Source of the DNA: Geochorda sp036562495
GTDB taxonomy: Bacteria > Bacillota > Limnochordia > Limnochordales > Geochordaceae
Length of the DNA stretch: 64,000 bases
Reading direction: 5' to 3'
Assembly: GCA_036562495.1 (NCBI GenBank)
Contig: DATCKA010000139.1
Span: 5,149 to 69,148 of the forward strand
The notes under the pieces were generated by a model, which worked only from the letters and a program-made list of their open reading frames with translations, was not told the DNA's origin and ran no database searches. The position numbers and the translations under genes were made by a program. Positions 61,576-64,000 of the stretch are shown piece by piece; within the stretch, counting starts at the first letter, position 1; every line of letters starts with the position of its first letter.

Positions 61576-62190
61576 TCAGACCACCTTGCGCAGGACGCCG
61601 ATGACCTTGCCGAGGATCTGGACGTTCTGCGTGAGGATGGGCTTGTAGCGGGGGTTTTCGGGCTGGAGGCGGACGTGGTCCTCCTCCCGGTAAAACCGCT
61701 TGACCGTCGCCTCGTCGTCGACGAGGGCCACCACGATCTCGCCGTTGCGCGCCGACGGCTGCGCGCGAACGACCACGTAGTCGCCGTCCAGGATGCCGGC
61801 TCCCTTCATGCTGTCGCCGCGCACGCGCAGCATGAAGACGTCTTCGTACTCCGTGAAGTCCAGCGGCAAGGGGAAGAAGTCCTCGATATTCTGCACGGCC
61901 AGGAGAGGTTGGCCGGCCGGGACCCGCCCCAGCACGGGGACGTTGATCACCTCCTTGCGCACCACCTGCCGCTCGTCGAGCAACTCGATGGCCCGGGGCT
62001 TGGTGGGGTCGCGGCGGATGTAGCCCTTCTCCTCGAGCCGGGCCAGGTGCCCGTGCACCGTAGAACTCGAGCTGAGTCCAACCGCCTCGCCGATCTCGCG
62101 CACGGACGGGGGATAGCCTCGGGTCTGGACCGTCCGCCTGATGTACTCCAGGATCTGCCGTTGTCGTGGCGTCAGCTCCCTCATCGCCAT
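61576..62190 (-). CDS. lexA: SOS repressor LexA
   Basis: 204 residues. Winged HTH N-domain (LTPRQRQILEYIRRTVQTRGYPPSVREIG in part; SSSSTVHGHLARLEEKGYIRR, split), the Ala-Gly self-cleavage site in RVPAGQPLL, catalytic Ser in RGDSMKGAGI and Lys in EATVKRFYRE. RecA-stimulated cleavage induces the SOS response. Its own promoter carries two LexA-box-like sites, so it is autoregulated. Divergent from the yneA-like gene, as in Bacillus. Confidence 0.97.
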   Translation of the reverse strand: MAMRELTPRQRQILEYIRRTVQTRGYPPSVREIGEAVGLSSSSTVHGHLARLEEKGYIRRDPTKPRAIELLDERQVVRKEVINVPVLGRVPAGQPLLAVQNIEDFFPLPLDFTEYEDVFMLRVRGDSMKGAGILDGDYVVVRAQPSARNGEIVVALVDDEATVKRFYREEDHVRLQPENPRYKPILTQNVQILGKVIGVLRKVV

Positions 62191-62240
62191 GCCGGCCGCA
62201 CCGCCCTTCTCCGTCGCACCAGGCCCCGCACGTCGTTGCC

Positions 62241-62269
62241 ATCGTAACACACCTGTTCGCCTTTCGCAA
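62241..62269 (-). promoter_or_regulatory. lexA promoter
   Basis: On the minus strand TTGCGA (62269–62264), 17-base spacer, TACGAT (62246–62241). The –35 and spacer are covered by LexA boxes. Confidence 0.7.
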
Positions 62270-62280
62270 ACACCCGTTCG
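62246..62280 (-). promoter_or_regulatory. LexA operator pair in the lexA promoter
   Basis: Compared with the Firmicute SOS box CGAAC-RNRY-GTTYC, minus-strand CGAACGGGTGTTTG (62280–62267) matches 13 of 14 positions and CGAACAGGTGTGTT (62259–62246) about 11. They overlap the –35 and the spacer, giving negative autoregulation. Confidence 0.8.
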
Positions 62281-62321
62281 GGCAGTCGCCTCCTCCGGAT
62301 CGGGAACCGGTCCTCCAGGCC

Positions 62322-62350
62322 TTGACAGTCGTACAGATGTTCGGTATCCT
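62322..62350 (+). promoter_or_regulatory. Promoter of the yneA-like gene
   Basis: Perfect TTGACA (62322–62327), 17-base spacer, TATCCT (62345–62350). Strong –35 with LexA-box-like sequence filling the spacer. Confidence 0.8.
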
Positions 62351-62365
62351 ACGAACAGAGCTTCG
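62330..62365 (+). promoter_or_regulatory. LexA operators at the yneA-like promoter
   Basis: CGTACAGATGTTCG (62330–62343) matches the SOS box at 12 of 14 positions and lies between –35 and –10. CGAACAGAGCTTCG (62352–62365) matches about 11 and covers the start site. Repression by LexA is expected. Confidence 0.65.
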
Positions 62366-62408
62366 GAGAACGGACATTCGTCGCGTCGGGAGCGAGGGAG
62401 CGGAGCCC

Positions 62409-62867
62409 ATGGCGACGCAGCGAGGCAGGCCGACAGCACAGGGGGCGCAGACGTCCGCAGGAGCCGTCGCGTCCGGGCGACCCACCGCGACCGACAGCGT
62501 GGCGGGCGTCGTCTTGCTGCTCTTGCTGGGGTCGGCGTCGCTGGTCACGGGATGGTGGGGGAGCGCGAGCCGCTCCACGGAGGTGGCCAGCGCCATGCCG
62601 ACCACGGAGGTCCGAGCGGAGGTCGGCCGCGTCGCGGTGCAGCCCGGCGACACGCTGTGGGAGCTGGCCGTGCGCTACGGCCCCTCGGGCGCCGACCCCC
62701 GCCGCCTCGTGGAGGAGCTGGCAGAGCTCAACGACCTGACGCCCGGCGAGCCGCTGCGGCCAGGGTCGGGGTTGCGCCTGCCGTCGACGTGGGGCGAGCA
62801 CCCCCGCGCAGGGGCCACGGGGATCAGTAGGGCAGACGGCCCAGGTGCTCTTTCAGCCGGCGGTTGA
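62409..62867 (+). CDS. yneA: YneA-like SOS cell-division inhibitor with LysM domain
   Basis: 152 residues. A ~35-residue cytoplasmic start, one membrane helix (SVAGVVLLLLLGSASLVTG) and a C-terminal LysM domain (VAVQPGDTLWELAVRYG, LVEELAELNDLTPGEPLRPG). B. subtilis YneA has the same layout, is divergent from lexA and blocks division during SOS. The identity is inferred from architecture, location and LexA boxes. Its 3' end overlaps the convergent xer gene by 44 bases. Confidence 0.82.
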   Translation: MATQRGRPTAQGAQTSAGAVASGRPTATDSVAGVVLLLLLGSASLVTGWWGSASRSTEVASAMPTTEVRAEVGRVAVQPGDTLWELAVRYGPSGADPRRLVEELAELNDLTPGEPLRPGSGLRLPSTWGEHPRAGATGISRADGPGALSAGG

Positions 62868-63825
62868 GGACGTGGGTGTAGCGCTGAGTCGTGGCCAGGG
62901 AGGCATGGCCCAGCAGCTCCTGGATGGTGCGCAGGTCCGCGTCGGCCTGCAGCAGCAGGGTGGCGACGGTGTGGCGCAGCTTGTGGGGCGACAGGGAGGG
63001 GCGCACCTGGGGCAGGCTCGCCACGATGCGCCGCAGGAGAAACCGCACCCCCGACGGCGTCAGAGGGCGACCGTGCCGGTTGACGAAGAGGCGGTCCTGG
63101 GCGGCTCGGGGTGACTTGCGGATGAGCTCCAGGCGACGGGGGAGGTAGGCCTGCACCATCGCTACGAGCTCCTCGCGCATGGGTACCAGCCGCTCCTTGC
63201 CTCCCTTGCCGAAGAAGCGGACGGCCCCCGCTGCGAAGTCGAGGTCGTCGAGCCGCAGGGCCAGCAGCTCGCCCAGGCGGCATCCGGTATAGAGAAACAT
63301 ACCGATGAGGGCCCGGTCCCGTAGCGGCTCCGTCCCGGCTCGGGCGGCGGCGTCGAGCAGCGCGGCCGCCTCGTCGGCCGTGAGGAAGATGGGCAGCCGG
63401 CGAGGGATCTTGGGGCTGCGCAGGCGCTCGGCCGGGCTCGCCTCGAGGATGCGTTCCTCGACGAGGAAGCGATAGAAGCCCCGGATGGCGCTCACCTTGC
63501 GGGCCCGGGTGGGCGCCTGGTTTTGGCGTTGATCGTAGACGTACTCGAGGAAGGCCCGCAGCAAGTACTCGTCGGCATCTGCCAGGGTCCGTCCCTGGCC
63601 GGCGCAGAATCGCTGGAGCAACAGCAGGTCCCCGAGGTAGGCGCGGGCGGTGCGTCGGCTCAGCCCCCGCTCCACGAGGAGATGGCGGTAGTAGCGCGCC
63701 AGCAGGGGGTCTACAGCTGCTCCCAGGGGCTCCGCGTCGAGGTCGCCCGGAGAGTAGGCACCCGCAGGCAGAAGCGAGGCGTCCGAGGCCGCCCGGCCGT
63801 CCGGCGGCAGTGGCTGGCTGGACAA
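62824..63825 (-). CDS. Tyrosine recombinase XerC/XerD-like
   Basis: 333 residues from a TTG with GGAGGGAT upstream. N-terminal SAM-like domain (~40–125) and catalytic domain with TGCRLGELLAL (Arg), HKLRHTVATLL (His/Arg), LGHASLATTQRYTHV (His and nucleophilic Tyr). Length is ~35 residues above XerC/D owing to an N-terminal extension. It probably resolves chromosome dimers at dif. The usual xerD place near deoB is empty here, so it may be that copy. A perfect palindrome lies 144 bases upstream. Confidence 0.92.
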   Translation of the reverse strand: MSSQPLPPDGRAASDASLLPAGAYSPGDLDAEPLGAAVDPLLARYYRHLLVERGLSRRTARAYLGDLLLLQRFCAGQGRTLADADEYLLRAFLEYVYDQRQNQAPTRARKVSAIRGFYRFLVEERILEASPAERLRSPKIPRRLPIFLTADEAAALLDAAARAGTEPLRDRALIGMFLYTGCRLGELLALRLDDLDFAAGAVRFFGKGGKERLVPMREELVAMVQAYLPRRLELIRKSPRAAQDRLFVNRHGRPLTPSGVRFLLRRIVASLPQVRPSLSPHKLRHTVATLLLQADADLRTIQELLGHASLATTQRYTHVLNRRLKEHLGRLPY

Positions 63826-63968
63826 GCCGATCCCTCCGTGTCGTCCGTGTCCTTGGGGAGGCCCGGGAGCCGGCTACGAGCGCCCCGGCCGTGTCATGCC
63901 AGTTCACGGGTCGGGCCGGAAGCTCCTCTCGAGCCGGCCGCCGGCAACGCCGCAGCCGTCATCTCTAG

Positions 63969-64000
63969 CTACTGCGCTAAAGAGACATTTAGCGCAGTAG
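63969..64000. repeat. Perfect 13-bp inverted repeat with 6-bp centre
   Basis: CTACTGCGCTAAA (63969–63981) and TTTAGCGCAGTAG (63988–64000) flank GAGACA. It stops exactly at the window edge, so it may extend further. The 11–6–11 spacing resembles a Xer/dif core, and xer is adjacent, but the sequence is not a canonical dif. The 143 bases between it and xer hold no gene. Confidence 0.7.

Noticed and set aside
63969..64000. Canonical Firmicute dif site
   Set aside because: Geometry fits, but the sequence does not match known dif consensus, so it is reported only as a palindrome.
1..64000. CRISPR array, rRNA, insertion sequence or prophage
   Set aside because: No regularly spaced repeats, rRNA-like stretches, transposase or phage genes were recognised on either strand.

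Overview
The window is about 64 kb of very GC-rich DNA from a spore-forming, flagellated member of the Firmicutes. Gene order follows Bacillus subtilis over long stretches (flhG/sigD–rpsB–pnp, spoIIM–deoB–dacF–spoIIA, miaB–mutS–mutL–miaA–spoVK–ynbB, lexA–yneA). SigH, SigF, SpoIIAA/AB, SpoIIM and SpoVK all point to endosporulation. A complete ExbB–ExbD–TonB set next to an SLH-domain protein points to a cell envelope with an outer membrane, which is known in a few Firmicute lineages. The best guess is a Limnochordia-like bacterium; Symbiobacterium/Thermaerobacter relatives are the alternative. No rRNA, tRNA, CRISPR array, prophage or insertion sequence was seen.

1–2600: tail of the flagellar/chemotaxis region (FlhG fragment, PilZ protein, SigD, two small SwrB-neighbourhood proteins). 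2597–23160: the classic translation/envelope block: rpsB, tsf, pyrH, frr, a small PASTA-like protein, uppS, cdsA, rseP, proS, rimP, nusA, rnpM, ylxQ, infB, ylxP, rbfA, nrnA, truB, ribF, rpsO, pnp. Clear sigma-A promoters stand before rpsB and rimP. dxr, ispG and polC, often found in this block, are absent.

23192–29165: DUF3866 protein, SpoIIM, phosphopentomutase, DacF-type carboxypeptidase and the SpoIIAA–SpoIIAB–SigF switch. 29307–30754: a GNAT acetyltransferase and an orphan amino-acid-type ABC ATPase. 30948–38038: an envelope operon with ExbB, ExbD, TonB, a secreted CARDB/cohesin-like protein, an SLH–coiled-coil–membrane protein and a membrane-fused spermidine-synthase-like protein, preceded by a structured leader.

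38133–48382: MiaB, MutS, MutL, a methyltransferase, MiaA, SpoVK, a small GTPase and membrane proteins. 48379–56341: the trp operon (trpE-D-C-F-B-A, no trpG) with a coupled YnbB-type PLP enzyme. Its leader has a strong promoter followed by ten GAG triplets with short spacing, the signature of a binding site for the RNA-binding protein TRAP; this is the most notable regulatory find. 56338–61485: SpeD with its own promoter and terminator, SigH, a sirtuin, MgtC, SurE, a TPR lipoprotein and a small hypothetical protein. 61576–64000: lexA divergent from a YneA-like LysM cell-division inhibitor, with LexA-box-like sites in both promoters, then a Xer recombinase and a perfect 13-bp palindrome with a 6-bp centre at the right edge.

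The genes are overwhelmingly on the + strand, with many ATGA/GTGA overlaps indicating translational coupling; only lexA and xer are on the – strand.
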